A stretch of DNA of 64,000 nt from JANMDU01 sp031418715 (GCA_031418715.1 JANOJL010000049.1:62001-126000); one strand, 5' to 3'. Counted from the first letter of the stretch, positions 23,820 to 32,805 are shown. Translations and numbers: made by a program. The notes: generated by a model not told the origin, from the letters alone.

Positions 23820-24746
23820 GCTTGCTGGCAGCTCGCTGTAAGTCTGCATTGCTAGCATTAAATCTGCCCACGCCTTGGCTTTGTCAGGCAAGTTGCGCAG
23901 CAGATAGGCGGGGTGGTAAGTGACGATCACGGGAGCAGAGTAGCTGGCGTGTTGTAGCTTGTGGACGCGGCCACGGAGTTTGCCTACTGGATCGTTGCTA
24001 CCCGTCAAAGTCTGAATCGCAAATTTGCCCATGGCCAAGATGATCTTGGGGCGCAACAGCTCGATTTGCCGCGCGAGATAAGGCTCGCACATCGCCACTT
24101 CTTCAGGAGAAGGATTGCGGTTCGCCGGCGGGCGGCACTTGAGCACGTTGGCGATGTACACACCTTGGGTGCGCGAGAGGCCTATCGCTTTGCGATCTTC
24201 GCTCATGCCCATTTTCATCGCTGCGAGCATGTTGTCGAGCAGCTTGCCGGCTTGGCCAACGAAGGGCTCGCCTTGGGCATCTTCATTCTCGCCCGGCGCT
24301 TCGCCGACGATGAGCCAATCGATTTGTGGGGCTTGGCTTTCACCTGAAGGGGGTTGGCCAACGCCAAAGACGGTGTTCTTGCGGGATGCGCACAAGCCGC
24401 AAGCTTGGCAGCCAGATACAGCGCTTTGCAAGGCTGGCCAATCCATGAGTTCGATGCCTTCAGGGCGCGGGGCGAGGGCGATGCTGACGGGAGCAGATGC
24501 AGGCGTAGATGCTACTTTTTCTGTAGTTGCACGCGCAGTATTGATGGCGACCAGGGGCTGTTTTTGCTCAAAATTCTCAGTGGAAACCGGTTGTTGAACT
24601 GTCTCAGCCCTCACTTGTGGCGCAGGCGCTTCAGCGGTCAATGCTTCAGCATCCGGCAGCCACATCTTGATGCCCATGGCTTCAAGCATATTGCGCTGGC
24701 GCTCATCCAATGTGTAATCAAACGAGGTGTCTTGCATGCTGCTCAT
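23805..24746 (-). CDS. Uracil-DNA glycosylase, Fe-S family 4
   Basis: A 313-aa uracil-DNA glycosylase. The catalytic part starts near residue 105: Fe-S ligands in SGCQACGLCASRKNTVFG, motif A VGEAPGENEDAQGEPFVG, a central VYIANVLKCRPPANRNPSPEE, and motif B VTYHPAYLLRN. The first ~100 residues are a low-complexity extension that includes a dispersed repeat (ENFEQKQPLVAINTARATTE). Overlaps the convergent doxX gene by 15 bp; rimI and tsaB lie upstream. Confidence 0.93.
   Translation of the reverse strand: MSSMQDTSFDYTLDERQRNMLEAMGIKMWLPDAEALTAEAPAPQVRAETVQQPVSTENFEQKQPLVAINTARATTEKVASTPASAPVSIALAPRPEGIELMDWPALQSAVSGCQACGLCASRKNTVFGVGQPPSGESQAPQIDWLIVGEAPGENEDAQGEPFVGQAGKLLDNMLAAMKMGMSEDRKAIGLSRTQGVYIANVLKCRPPANRNPSPEEVAMCEPYLARQIELLRPKIILAMGKFAIQTLTGSNDPVGKLRGRVHKLQHASYSAPVIVTYHPAYLLRNLPDKAKAWADLMLAMQTYSELPASSITA
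24509..24577 (+). repeat. Dispersed element, copy in udg N-terminal extension (antisense)
   Basis: TGCTACTTTTTCTGTAGTTGC, ACGCGCAGTATTGATGGCG, GTTTTTGCTCAAAATTCTC. Common antisense frame; the whole N-terminal linker may have grown from it. Confidence 0.72.
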
Positions 24747-24756
24747 CGTCTGTGGC

Positions 24757-25257
24757 TCATGGCTGATTGCTCATCACAATCGCGTCTTCGCGCTGCAAGC
24801 CGTCTAGCGGGTAGTAAGCCTTGCGCACGCCCACGCGGCGAAAGCCATATTGCTCATAAATACGAATCGCGCGCTCGTTACTGATGCGTACTTCCAGCCA
24901 CACCCATTGCGCTTTTTGCTCGCGTGCCCAATCGTGCAGGTTGTCCAGCATCACGCGTGCCCAGCCTTGTCTTTGAAAGGCAGGAGCCACGGTGATGTTG
25001 AGCAAATGCACTTCTTGCACGCCAGGCATGGCGATGTAGTAGCCGAGCAGTTCGCCCTGGTTGCCACGCAAAGTCTGGCAGCATTGGCCTTGAAGGATGC
25101 TGTCGTGGATATTGCCTTCGCTCCACGGCCAAGGGTAGGCCTCGCGCTCAGCATGCATCACGCCTGCCAAATCATCCACGCGCATTGGTGCGAAGCTGGC
25201 CTCCAGCGGAAAGATGCTGGCGTAAGCCGATGGGAGGATGGAGGGCTGGGCACTCAT
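24757..25257 (-). CDS. rimI: Ribosomal protein S18-alanine N-acetyltransferase
   Basis: A 166-aa GNAT acetyltransferase. Marks are YPWPWSEGNIHDSI, LLNITVAPAFQRQGWARVML (acetyl-CoA loop QRQGWA) and LEVRISNERAIRIYEQYGF, the RimI hallmark. It overlaps tsaB by ATGA, a frequent tsaB-rimI arrangement. A tail of ~20 residues precedes the domain. Confidence 0.94.
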   Translation of the reverse strand: MSAQPSILPSAYASIFPLEASFAPMRVDDLAGVMHAEREAYPWPWSEGNIHDSILQGQCCQTLRGNQGELLGYYIAMPGVQEVHLLNITVAPAFQRQGWARVMLDNLHDWAREQKAQWVWLEVRISNERAIRIYEQYGFRRVGVRKAYYPLDGLQREDAIVMSNQP

Positions 25258-25955
25258 GACTTGGTATTGTGAGCTTGTCGCTCAGCGGTGGTCAAGGCCA
25301 CTTTGTCGCGGATATACAGCGGCAAGGCATATTCTGCATCCACTAAACCGCCTGCGGCGATCAAGTTTGGGGCTAATTGCAGCAAAGCGCGCGCTGTGGG
25401 CAGGCAATGGAGATGCGGCAAAGCCAGTGCTTCGGTGGTGAGTTGCGCATCTAAAGTGGGGCGGATGTTGCCTGCGAGTAGCGTAGGCGTGGAATCTAGG
25501 TTTTCTAGAAGATTTTGAGGCTTTTTAAGCAAATCGCCGGCATAGATATTGCGCGGAGTGCTATTAAATTCATAGTAATCGACATACACCTCACCCATAC
25601 GCGCATCCAGCGCGGCGAGGATGTGCGTTTGCTGCGCTCCTTGCAAGCGCGCCTCTTGCGCCAAGGCCAGTAGCGTGTCCACAGGCAGCACTTTCACATT
25701 CGCGCCAAACGCCAGACCTTGCACCACGGAGCACGCCGTGCGCAGCCCGGTAAACGAGCCGGGGCCGCGTCCAAACACGATGGCATCAAGCTGCGCAAAC
25801 TGCAAGCCCGCTTGCTGCATCAGCGCCTCTATCGCAGGAATCAGCGTGCTCGAAGCCTGCGCGCCGCCTGCGCCCGTGTGCTCATACACGGCATCGCCAC
25901 GCTGCACAGCGATGCTCATCGTGTCGGTGGAGGTATCGAGCGCGAGCAGCTTCAT
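25254..25955 (-). CDS. tsaB: tRNA threonylcarbamoyladenosine biosynthesis protein TsaB
   Basis: A 233-aa ASKHA-fold partner of TsaD in t6A synthesis. The N terminus LALDTSTDTMSIAVQRG and FGRGPGSFTGLRTACSVVQGL (in part) are characteristic. A dispersed repeat encodes residues ~126-148 (YYEFNSTPRNIYAGDLLKKP). Coupled by ATGA overlaps to the DMT exporter upstream and rimI downstream. The TsaC gene for the first step is 14 kb upstream. Confidence 0.95.
   Translation of the reverse strand: MKLLALDTSTDTMSIAVQRGDAVYEHTGAGGAQASSTLIPAIEALMQQAGLQFAQLDAIVFGRGPGSFTGLRTACSVVQGLAFGANVKVLPVDTLLALAQEARLQGAQQTHILAALDARMGEVYVDYYEFNSTPRNIYAGDLLKKPQNLLENLDSTPTLLAGNIRPTLDAQLTTEALALPHLHCLPTARALLQLAPNLIAAGGLVDAEYALPLYIRDKVALTTAERQAHNTKS
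25511..25579 (-). repeat. Dispersed element, copy in tsaB (sense)
   Basis: On the minus strand: ACTATGAATTTAATAGCACTC, CGCGCAATATCTATGCCGGC, TTGCTTAAAAAG, CCTCAAAAT. Read in a frame different from the common sense frame. Confidence 0.82.
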
Positions 25956-26947
25956 GATTTCACAGCAGCCGCAACAGCCATAGGTGCATTCGCAGCTCGC
26001 ACGCCCACCACGATGCCAGCAGTCACCAGCCCTAAGCCCATCATCAGATTCCAGCCCAGCGGCTCACCCAGAAAAATCACTGCCCCCAGCGCCGAGAGGC
26101 CGGGCACGATGGCCGTGAGCATGGTGCTGCGCACCGGGCCGAAGTAGCGAATCATCTGCGTAAAAGCGATACCCGAAATCACCACCGAGCCCATGCCCTG
26201 CCAAAAGGTCTGAAACAAAATTTCCCACATCGGTGCAGCGCTGATCTTGCTCACGAGCAGCCCCGCGCCCACCAGCAGCGCATACAGCGGAATGAAAGTG
26301 AACACGCAAAACACAATCACCGCAATCGTGGTGGGCACGGCATCCAGCTTGTGTTTGCGACACAGCACCGTATAAAAAGCCCAGCAGCTTGAAGCCATCA
26401 CGAAGAGCACATCGCCCTTCCACACTTGGCCGCCCGTGCTCGAATCGGTATAAGCCTTCCAAATCGAAGCCCCACCCACCAGCAACCCGCCACACAAAAT
26501 CAGCAGCAGCCCCATCTTGCGCGGTTTACTCAACACCTCGCCCAGCAGCAACACGGAAAGCAAAGCAGTGGAGAGCGGCAGCAGCCCCGGCATCAGCACC
26601 GAGCCATGCGCAGCCGGCGCAAAGGTAAACGCGCTGTAAGCCAGCACCGCATAACCCACGCCGCCAAAGAGGCCGAGCGTCACGGTGAGCTGCAGAGGAA
26701 GCGGAGAAATCCAAAGCGAAGTAGCCGCTTGTGGATTTTCAGCGCGCATTTTGCGCACCATGAAAAATCCCCAAGGCAGCAGCACCAAAGCCGCGCCCAC
26801 GATGCGGCAAAGCACAATGTCTAGCGGCGTGAGCGACTTGAGCGCCATGAAGCGCGCCACCACGATAAACATGGTCCACACCGCAATCGTGGTGATGGCC
26901 GAGGCGATGCCGATAGTTTTCGGCGAAAGCCGTTTGAAAAATTCCAT
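25952..26947 (-). CDS. DMT-family transporter (EamA domains)
   Basis: A 331-aa inner-membrane protein with two EamA repeats and about ten helices: ITTIAVWTMFIVVARFMALK, GVGYAVLAYSAFTFAPAAHG, the first EamA ending LLLILCGGLLVGGASIW, and second repeat GDVLFVMASSCWAFYTVLCR to VTAGIVVGVRAANAP. Probably exports a small metabolite; substrate unknown. First gene of a DMT-tsaB-rimI string joined by ATGA overlaps. Confidence 0.88.
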   Translation of the reverse strand: MEFFKRLSPKTIGIASAITTIAVWTMFIVVARFMALKSLTPLDIVLCRIVGAALVLLPWGFFMVRKMRAENPQAATSLWISPLPLQLTVTLGLFGGVGYAVLAYSAFTFAPAAHGSVLMPGLLPLSTALLSVLLLGEVLSKPRKMGLLLILCGGLLVGGASIWKAYTDSSTGGQVWKGDVLFVMASSCWAFYTVLCRKHKLDAVPTTIAVIVFCVFTFIPLYALLVGAGLLVSKISAAPMWEILFQTFWQGMGSVVISGIAFTQMIRYFGPVRSTMLTAIVPGLSALGAVIFLGEPLGWNLMMGLGLVTAGIVVGVRAANAPMAVAAAVKS

Positions 26948-26982
26948 GCCCTGATTATCAGGGGCTTTAAAATTCTAATGCT

Positions 26983-27924
26983 TCAAGCCTTCACCAAGGC
27001 CACCATGTCTTCTCGAAACTGCCGGGGCGTTTGTTTGAATTGCTGCCGAAAGCGCCGATTGAAATAGGCCTCATCGCTGAAACCGCATTGATACGCCACT
27101 TCACGAATACGAGCATTTGTGGTCGATAAAAGCTCTTTGGCTCGCTCCATGCGCCTTTCAGTGACTAAATCAGTGAAGGTGCGCCCCGTTTCTTTTTTGA
27201 GCAGATGAGCTAGATAATTTGGCGACAAAAAAGCGGCCGCTGCCGCATCCGTGAGACTCAAATCTTTGTCTAAATTTTCTCTCACATAGCGCACCACGCG
27301 CTGCAATGCGTCACGCTGCGAGGTTTTGCCATCATGCTGCATGGAACAATTGAGCAGTTCGGATTGTTTGCGCACACAAGCCAGGCCAATCATCTGCTGC
27401 AAGATGCCCCGAATGCTGGTCAGAGCTCCAAAGCTGCGATCTTGGTTGAGGTTTTGCATTTCATCAATCCAGCCACGCATGCGCAAAAAATCGGCTTCGT
27501 TGAATTCAAAATCAATATATTCCTGAAAAAGAAAAGGTGACAACTCTGGGCAACGCGACATGGGCGTATCGTCTAGATCTAAAGAGTCAACATTGAGTGC
27601 AGGCCACAAAAAACTTTGCTGAAAATTAATAATGCAGTAATTTGAACCAATTGGATGCGGCACCATATGTACGCGATAAGGCAGCACAAAACTCAAATAA
27701 CGCGGTCCAAAGGGCCGAACAGCGCCCCCGATGGCCTGATTGCTCTGACCATCTAAACCCACCTGAATTTGAAAATACTCATGGCGATGGGGATTGACCA
27801 AAGCTGACCGGACGCCCTTCAATCGAATGTCGAAATCTGGGTGATCAGCGCGTTCGTGCATGCCATAGGTTTTGACGCTGGGCGCGGCAGGCTTTGCTCT
27901 TGCAGATGTTAGCAACACGCTCAT
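26983..27924 (-). CDS. AraC-family transcriptional regulator
   Basis: A 313-aa regulator (an alternative start at 27990 adds 22 residues). The N-terminal cupin-like sensing domain includes ALVNPHRHEYFQIQVGLDGQ and the C-terminal pair of HTHs is LSLTDAAAAAFLSPNYLAHLLKKETG and IREVAYQCGFSDEAYFNRRF (parts of the AraC signature; KETGRTFTDL). It stands last in the minus-strand catabolic operon, 77 bp (or 11 bp with the longer start) after the interrupted ABM gene, and is the likely regulator of that pathway. The IS insertion may have altered its transcription. Confidence 0.88.
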   Translation of the reverse strand: MSVLLTSARAKPAAPSVKTYGMHERADHPDFDIRLKGVRSALVNPHRHEYFQIQVGLDGQSNQAIGGAVRPFGPRYLSFVLPYRVHMVPHPIGSNYCIINFQQSFLWPALNVDSLDLDDTPMSRCPELSPFLFQEYIDFEFNEADFLRMRGWIDEMQNLNQDRSFGALTSIRGILQQMIGLACVRKQSELLNCSMQHDGKTSQRDALQRVVRYVRENLDKDLSLTDAAAAAFLSPNYLAHLLKKETGRTFTDLVTERRMERAKELLSTTNARIREVAYQCGFSDEAYFNRRFRQQFKQTPRQFREDMVALVKA

Positions 27925-28001
27925 GGATACAGTGTGAAAAATAGTTTTTTTGAAGCCCCTCACAGTAGCATCGCCTTGCCTGCCCTGCAAGAGTGTTTGC
28001 C

Positions 28002-28070
28002 TTAGGCTGCATCCAGCACAGCACGGGCGTGAATCACCTGCGGAGGCGTTGCAAAAAAGTGACCCACTAA
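28002..28070 (-). pseudogene. 3' fragment of an ABM-domain monooxygenase gene split by the IS
   Basis: With the IS and one CTAA target copy removed, the frame runs from the other fragment (29292-29526) through the junction DLVGHFFATPPQVIHA to a TAA stop at 28002. VGHFFATPP is the normal end of antibiotic-biosynthesis monooxygenase (ABM) domains. This fragment alone has no start. Confidence 0.88.
28067..28070. repeat. Target-site duplication CTAA, left
   Basis: CTAA directly flanks the left inverted repeat and is repeated at 29292-29295. It fits the YTAR target of IS5-group elements. Confidence 0.9.
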
Positions 28071-29291
28071 GGAGACTCTGAACAAGTCGGGTTTCGTTGG
28101 GAGCTATTGCGCCACTCTTGGATTTTGATTCGTTCGTGATTCGGATTTTCCATTTGCTTGATTGCGGTTGCCGTTTCTCTGTTTTTTAAGGCTCTTTTGA
28201 ACCTGTTTTTGCCCTTTAGGCCACTTTCAGACGCACCACTGCCTTGGGCCTTTTCTTTTGCTCTTGTTGCTGCTTGATCTCCAACAGCTTGTTTCTCGCC
28301 CTGTGCAAATTGCCCAGCGCAAACAGCATCACGATCTGGCTGGTGTTTTTCACCAACCCCTTGAATCTGGCCTTGGTGTATCCGAAGACACATTTCAGTG
28401 TGTGAAACGGATGCTCGACTCGGGCGCGAATGCTGGCCTTGTCGTGCTCGGCCTCTGTGAGCTTGTCTTTTTGCTCGCCATCTGCCATTTTCTTGAGCTT
28501 GCCCCGCTTGATCGCAATGTGCCAGCTTCTGCCCTTTTTGGGGTAGAGCTTGTCTGCTCCCGTGTAGCCTGCATCGGCGTGGACGGTTTGTTCTTTGCCA
28601 TGCAGCAGTTCATCGGCAATGTTGACATCGGCTTCATTGGCGGCTGTGGTGACGACGGTATGCACCAGTCCTGAGCTGGCATCCACGCCAATATGTGCTT
28701 TCATGCCAAAGTACCACTGGTTGCCTTTCTTGGTTTGATGCATCTCAGGATCACGCACTCCAGCCTCGTTCTTGGTCGAGCATGGTGCATTGATGATGGT
28801 GGCATCCACAATCGTGCCGGTCTTGAGCAGCAAGCCTTTGCGTGCCAGATGTTGGTTGACTTTGTCCAAGATAAGCACGCTCAGGTCGTTGTCTTCAATG
28901 AAACGGCGGAAATTCAGGATGGTGCTCTCATCAGGCACGCCTTGCAGATCAATGCCAGCAAAGCGGCGCATGCTCTCGATCTCGTAGAGCGCATCTTCCA
29001 TGCCGGGGTCAGACAGGGTGAACCAGTGCTGCATGAGGTGAATGCGCAACATGGTCTCGCATGCATACGGGCGGCGGCCTCGGCCAGCGACTGGATACAA
29101 AGGCTCTATGCCTCGCAGCAATACCGCCCAAGGCACGATTTGCTCCATCTCGTTGAGCAGTTTCTCGCGGCGGGTGACTTTCTTCTTGGCCGCGTAGTCG
29201 GCATCGCTAAAGCTGATTTGTTCCATCTCTTGTCTTCTCCTGCTATCAATAACGCAGCAACACGGATTTGGTGGACTTGTTCAGAGTCTCC
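28071..29291 (-). mobile_element. IS5-family insertion sequence, complete, 1221 bp
   Basis: Bounded by perfect 18-bp terminal inverted repeats (GGAGACTCTGAACAAGTC at 28071-28088 and its complement at 29274-29291) and by a 4-bp CTAA duplication. It carries one intact transposase gene on the minus strand. The sharp ends and intact transposase point to a recent insertion. It splits the ABM monooxygenase gene near the end of the catabolic operon. Confidence 0.96.
28216..29226 (-). CDS. IS5-family DDE transposase
   Basis: A 336-aa transposase. N-terminal DUF772/Tnp_IS5 region: GRGRRPYACETMLRIHLMQH and LQGVPDESTILNFRRFIE. The DDE residues lie in TGTIVDATIINAP, TVHADAGYTGADKLYPKKG and IRARVEHPFHTLKCVFGY. 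A Lys/Arg-rich C terminus. No frameshift seen, so it should be functional. Confidence 0.96.
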   Translation of the reverse strand: MEQISFSDADYAAKKKVTRREKLLNEMEQIVPWAVLLRGIEPLYPVAGRGRRPYACETMLRIHLMQHWFTLSDPGMEDALYEIESMRRFAGIDLQGVPDESTILNFRRFIEDNDLSVLILDKVNQHLARKGLLLKTGTIVDATIINAPCSTKNEAGVRDPEMHQTKKGNQWYFGMKAHIGVDASSGLVHTVVTTAANEADVNIADELLHGKEQTVHADAGYTGADKLYPKKGRSWHIAIKRGKLKKMADGEQKDKLTEAEHDKASIRARVEHPFHTLKCVFGYTKARFKGLVKNTSQIVMLFALGNLHRARNKLLEIKQQQEQKKRPKAVVRLKVA

Positions 29292-29526
29292 CTAAATCTC
29301 GCCAAAGCTGAAAATCGCTGGACGAACGAAAGTCCACCGTATGATTTTCGACGGTCTCCCATTGCACATGCAAACGGTAAGCGCTTGGCTCTTCTATGCA
29401 GCCCAGCAGTTGCACACTCAGGCAACCTTTAGCGCGTAAAAATAGCGGCACTGCTTGCGATACAGCTGACTCAAACGCCGCCTGCTGGCCGGGATGGATG
29501 CAAATTGTGGCGATCTCAAGAATCAT
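29292..29526 (-). pseudogene. 5' fragment of the ABM-domain monooxygenase gene
   Basis: Encodes MILEIATICIHPGQQAAFES through SSDFQLWRDL, then runs into the IS and stops after GRL. Joined to 28002-28066 it gives a 99-aa ABM protein, normal length. ABM proteins are small dimeric oxygenases or degradative enzymes. The gene follows the TRAP binding-protein gene by 12 bp upstream, so it belonged to the operon. The truncated product lacks the last strand and helix and is probably unfolded. Confidence 0.88.
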
Positions 29527-29538
29527 GGCGTACGTTTT

Positions 29539-30492
29539 TCAAGGGTGGGCGTGCAGGCTTTGTACGTAGGCGCGCACTTGATCTTTTGGCAATACGCTGG
29601 ATACAGTATCGCGCACGCCCTGTGTGGCTGCATGCATGGAAACGATATTCATCTCGTGGGGCAACACCACCGAGATGCCGCGTTTTTGCAAGGCCTGTAG
29701 TGTGATGGCGTCTTCAGCTGCAGCGAGCAGACGCTGATGCCGCGTGGCGTGGCGGGCGGCATCTTGCAAATCAGCTTGCTGTTTTTCTGGTAAGGCATCA
29801 AACCAATGCCGATGACAGATTAGCAAAAGCACGCCGAAAAAATGAGCGCTCAAGCTCAAATGAGCGTGATATTTACCTACAGAAAACAAAGCAAAATTGG
29901 CCAGAGGGTTTTCCTGCGCATCCACGCTGCCTGCTTTTAAAGCCTGCACAAAGTCTTTGACGTCGATGGATTGTGGCAAGAAACCTAAGCTGGCGAGCGA
30001 TTGGCGATAAGTCTCGCTGTCTAGCGTGCGAATGCGCAAACCTATGCAATCAGCTGCGCTCAAAATCGGACGCTGGTTGTTAGACACGTGACGAAAACCA
30101 TTGTCCCAATAGCCGAGCATTTTATAGCCCGTGCGGCGTTCTATGCATGCGGAGAGCCATTGGCCTACAGGCCCGTCCAAGTTGTCTAGAGCCGCCTGCC
30201 GATCTTGAATAGCGAAGGGCAGATCCAAAAGCGCCAGCTCTGGCACTTGTGCGGCAAGATAGCCTGAAGCCATGTAACCCAACTGACGCACGCCGCAATC
30301 AATGCTTGTAAACAGGGAGCGCGCCGTCTCTCCTTTTCCGGTGACATCTTGCTCCATGCTGATAATCCACTGCGGATGCTGGCTGCGCAGTGCAGCAGCC
30401 ATATGTTGCAAGCCCGCCGTCAAAATGGAGTCGTCGCCTTGGTAGCCGCCTAGGCGCACTGCATTCATCGTTGTCTCATCGTCGCGCAGCAT
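29539..30492 (-). CDS. TRAP-type solute-binding protein (DctP family), no signal peptide
   Basis: A 317-aa DctP-like protein: LGYMASGYLAAQVPELALLDLPF (in part), GYKMLGYWDNGFRHVSNNQR, IGLRIRTLDSETYRQSLASLG, KAGSVDAQENPLANF and LPEKQQADLQDAARHATRHQR. Asp/Arg ligand contacts of the family appear present (RIRTLDS). The start ATG directly follows the TctC stop, and no signal sequence can be found, so export is doubtful unless the true start is different. No TRAP permease genes (dctQM) lie in the window. Confidence 0.83.
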   Translation of the reverse strand: MLRDDETTMNAVRLGGYQGDDSILTAGLQHMAAALRSQHPQWIISMEQDVTGKGETARSLFTSIDCGVRQLGYMASGYLAAQVPELALLDLPFAIQDRQAALDNLDGPVGQWLSACIERRTGYKMLGYWDNGFRHVSNNQRPILSAADCIGLRIRTLDSETYRQSLASLGFLPQSIDVKDFVQALKAGSVDAQENPLANFALFSVGKYHAHLSLSAHFFGVLLLICHRHWFDALPEKQQADLQDAARHATRHQRLLAAAEDAITLQALQKRGISVVLPHEMNIVSMHAATQGVRDTVSSVLPKDQVRAYVQSLHAHP

Positions 30493-31470
30493 TTAAGCAG
30501 ACTGAATCTTGGCATCTTTGATGACGCGCTGCCATTTGGCAAAGTCGTCCTGCACAATTTTTCCAAGCTGCGTCGCATTCTGTGGCCAAGGATCGAGCCC
30601 AGAACGAATGAGTTGCCTGTGGAAATCACGCAAGTTCACAATGATTTCACTTTCCTTGCGTAGAACATTGATGATCTCAGCAGGCGTATCTTTGTGCATG
30701 AAAAACCCAACCCATGAGGAATATTCGTAGCCTTTGATACCTTGTTCGGAAACAGTTGGAACATCACGGAACTGTGGATGCCGCTCAATGCCCGAATAAG
30801 CGATCAAACGCACTTTGTTATTCGGCAAAAAGGGCTGCACCAAAGGCAAAGCCATTGACATCACTTCTACTTCATTGGCGGCCACAGCCAAGGCGGCTTG
30901 TGTCGCGCCGCGGTAAGGAATGTGCGAGAGCTTGATATTTGCCATCGACATCAGCAGCTCGGTTGCCAAATGTTGTGGACTTCCGATCCCGCCGGATGAA
31001 TAGGTCATCTTGCCGCCTTCGCTGCGTGCGCGAGCGAGAAAGTCTTTCATATTTTTAACCGGCGAATTCGCTGGCACAGCGATGAAGGTTGGAATATTGG
31101 CTATTCCCGTAACAGGTACAAAGTCTTTGCGCGTGTCAACTTTGACATTTTGCGGCTGCAAATGCGGCAATATGGTGACGATGCTGTTGTTCAAAGCTGC
31201 AATTGTTTGGCCGTCTGGCTTTGCTTTGGCCACTTTGTCCAGACCCACCACACCTGCCGCTGAGGCAATGTTTTCCACAACAAAACCGACACCGAATTTT
31301 TGCGCCAAGCGCTCAGACATATGGCGCACAGCCACATCGGATGCACTTCCTGCCTGCAAAGGCAAGATGACAGTCACAGAACTTTTTGGATAAGACTGCG
31401 CAAAACTGAGCGGGCTTAGGCAGGCTGCTGCCCCTATTGTTGAAATTTGAATCATGTCGCGACGTTTCAT
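30493..31470 (-). CDS. Bug/TctC-family tripartite tricarboxylate binding protein
   Basis: A 325-aa periplasmic binding protein with a Tat-like or Sec leader (MKRRDMIQISTIGAAACLS, cleavage near SFAQ). Bug signatures: VTVILPLQAGSASDVAVRHM, VVENIASAAGVVGLDKVAKA (in part), MTYSSGGIGSPQHLATELL and IPYRGATQAALAVAANEVEV. Start chosen at MKRRDM with the GAGACAC leader. No tctAB membrane genes nearby. It precedes the TRAP-type protein without a gap. Confidence 0.9.
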   Translation of the reverse strand: MKRRDMIQISTIGAAACLSPLSFAQSYPKSSVTVILPLQAGSASDVAVRHMSERLAQKFGVGFVVENIASAAGVVGLDKVAKAKPDGQTIAALNNSIVTILPHLQPQNVKVDTRKDFVPVTGIANIPTFIAVPANSPVKNMKDFLARARSEGGKMTYSSGGIGSPQHLATELLMSMANIKLSHIPYRGATQAALAVAANEVEVMSMALPLVQPFLPNNKVRLIAYSGIERHPQFRDVPTVSEQGIKGYEYSSWVGFFMHKDTPAEIINVLRKESEIIVNLRDFHRQLIRSGLDPWPQNATQLGKIVQDDFAKWQRVIKDAKIQSA

Positions 31471-31499
31471 GTTGTGTCTCCTAAAAAAATCTATAAAAA

Positions 31500-32219
31500 T
31501 CAAACCACTTTGACCGTGAGGCTAGGCAAGCCCGCCACACTGGCTTGCATCAAATCGCCAGCGACCACAGCGCCCACGCCTGCTGGCGTGCCGGTGTAAA
31601 TCAGGTCTCCAGCACAGAGTTCAAACAACGTGCTGAGATAAGCAATCGTCTCGGGCACATCCCAAATAAGATCTTTGAGATCGCCGTTCTGGCGTGTTTG
31701 GCCATTGACAGTCAGGGCAATCGCGCCGGCAGAAAGATGACCGCACTGTTTTGCAGGCACGATGCTTGCGCATGGCGCTGAATGATCGAAAGCTTTCCCC
31801 GTATCCCAAGGGCGGCCTAATTTTTTGGCTTCTGATTGCAGATCTCGTCGCGTCATGTCTAAGCCAACAGCGTAGCCAAACACATGCGCTAGCGCAGAAT
31901 CCGCGCGTATGTTGTTGCCGCCTGATGCCAATGCTACAACCAGCTCTACCTCGTAGTGCACATCAGAGCTCTGCGCTGGATAGGGGAAATCACCCCCATC
32001 ACTCACAATCGTGTTGGCCGGCTTCATAAAGAAAAAGGGAGGCTCGCGATTCGGGTCGTGCCCCATCTCGCGCGCATGGTCAGCGTAATTACGACCAACG
32101 CAGAAAATACGGTTCACCGGAAATCGTGCAGCTTCGCCTTGTACAGGAAGGCTCACCGTAGTAGCCGGCGGGAAAATATAGTTTGGGGCCAAATGCGCAG
32201 CTGATGTCGGTGCGTTCAT
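31500..32219 (-). CDS. Fumarylacetoacetate hydrolase family, probable fumarylpyruvate hydrolase
   Basis: A 239-aa FAH-fold enzyme: NRIFCVGRNYADHAREMGHD, PPFFFMKPANTIV, a metal site HYEVELVVAL, FGYAVGLDMTRRDLQSEAKK, and DLIYTGTPAGVGAV. The DLQSEAKKLGRPWDTGKAFDHSAP (in part) pattern is like NagK-type fumarylpyruvate hydrolase of the gentisate pathway. No gentisate dioxygenase lies in this operon, so the substrate is only inferred. Starts inside the VOC stop (ATGA). Confidence 0.87.
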   Translation of the reverse strand: MNAPTSAAHLAPNYIFPPATTVSLPVQGEAARFPVNRIFCVGRNYADHAREMGHDPNREPPFFFMKPANTIVSDGGDFPYPAQSSDVHYEVELVVALASGGNNIRADSALAHVFGYAVGLDMTRRDLQSEAKKLGRPWDTGKAFDHSAPCASIVPAKQCGHLSAGAIALTVNGQTRQNGDLKDLIWDVPETIAYLSTLFELCAGDLIYTGTPAGVGAVVAGDLMQASVAGLPSLTVKVV

Positions 32220-32776
32220 GATGTCTTCTCTGTGAATTCGGATGCGCGGCTTTGACTGCGCTCATCTGCATTGACTTGCGACACGCTTTTGTCGTTGCTG
32301 CCTTCATCTGTCATGCCAGGTACACGCCCAATGCGCACCGCCTCATGCCAAGCGAAATTGAGCTCAATCTTGATGCCATTGATTGGCTCGCGCATAAACA
32401 GTTGGTACAAATTCGAGTTGTGTGCTTTGCGCTCACTGAACTCAACACCATTTTTAGTGAGGCGTTCCATGAACTCTTCAATGCCTTCGCAGTTAAAGCA
32501 CACGTGATCTAAGCGGCCTGAGCCTGGCGCTCCTGCGGCGGAGTAATCAATCCCGGCTTGATCGCTGGGTGTTTTCAGGTAATCGTCTTGATGCACTGAA
32601 TGGCGTGCCTTTCCAATATGCACCACATCTTGCTCGCCGATATAAAGCCAATAAACGGGAAAGCCAAACTCGGGGTGGTAGCCGTTGCGAAAACCCAAGT
32701 TGTCGCAAAACCAATCGCGCGTGCCATCAGGGTCGTGCGTGAGGATGAGCATGTGCTCTAAAAATTTTAATCCCAT
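32216..32776 (-). CDS. VOC-superfamily (glyoxalase/dioxygenase-like) metalloenzyme
   Basis: A 186-aa vicinal-oxygen-chelate protein: the first module MGLKFLEHMLILTHDPDGTR and YWLYIGEQDVVHIGKA; the second GRLDHVCFNCEGIEEFMERL and NGIKIELNF. His in LEHM, His in LDHVCF and Glu in KIELNF are the likely metal ligands. A ~40-residue Ser/Asn-rich tail follows the domain. Could be a lyase, isomerase or extradiol-type enzyme of the local pathway; not resolved. Confidence 0.82.
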   Translation of the reverse strand: MGLKFLEHMLILTHDPDGTRDWFCDNLGFRNGYHPEFGFPVYWLYIGEQDVVHIGKARHSVHQDDYLKTPSDQAGIDYSAAGAPGSGRLDHVCFNCEGIEEFMERLTKNGVEFSERKAHNSNLYQLFMREPINGIKIELNFAWHEAVRIGRVPGMTDEGSNDKSVSQVNADERSQSRASEFTEKTS

Positions 32777-32805
32777 GGTGCGTCCTTTTATGTAGCGTGA
32801 AAATC

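Noticed and set aside
28067..28393. A 108-aa frame at the left end of the IS
   Set aside because: Overlaps the transposase 3' end and the inverted repeat; no domain seen.
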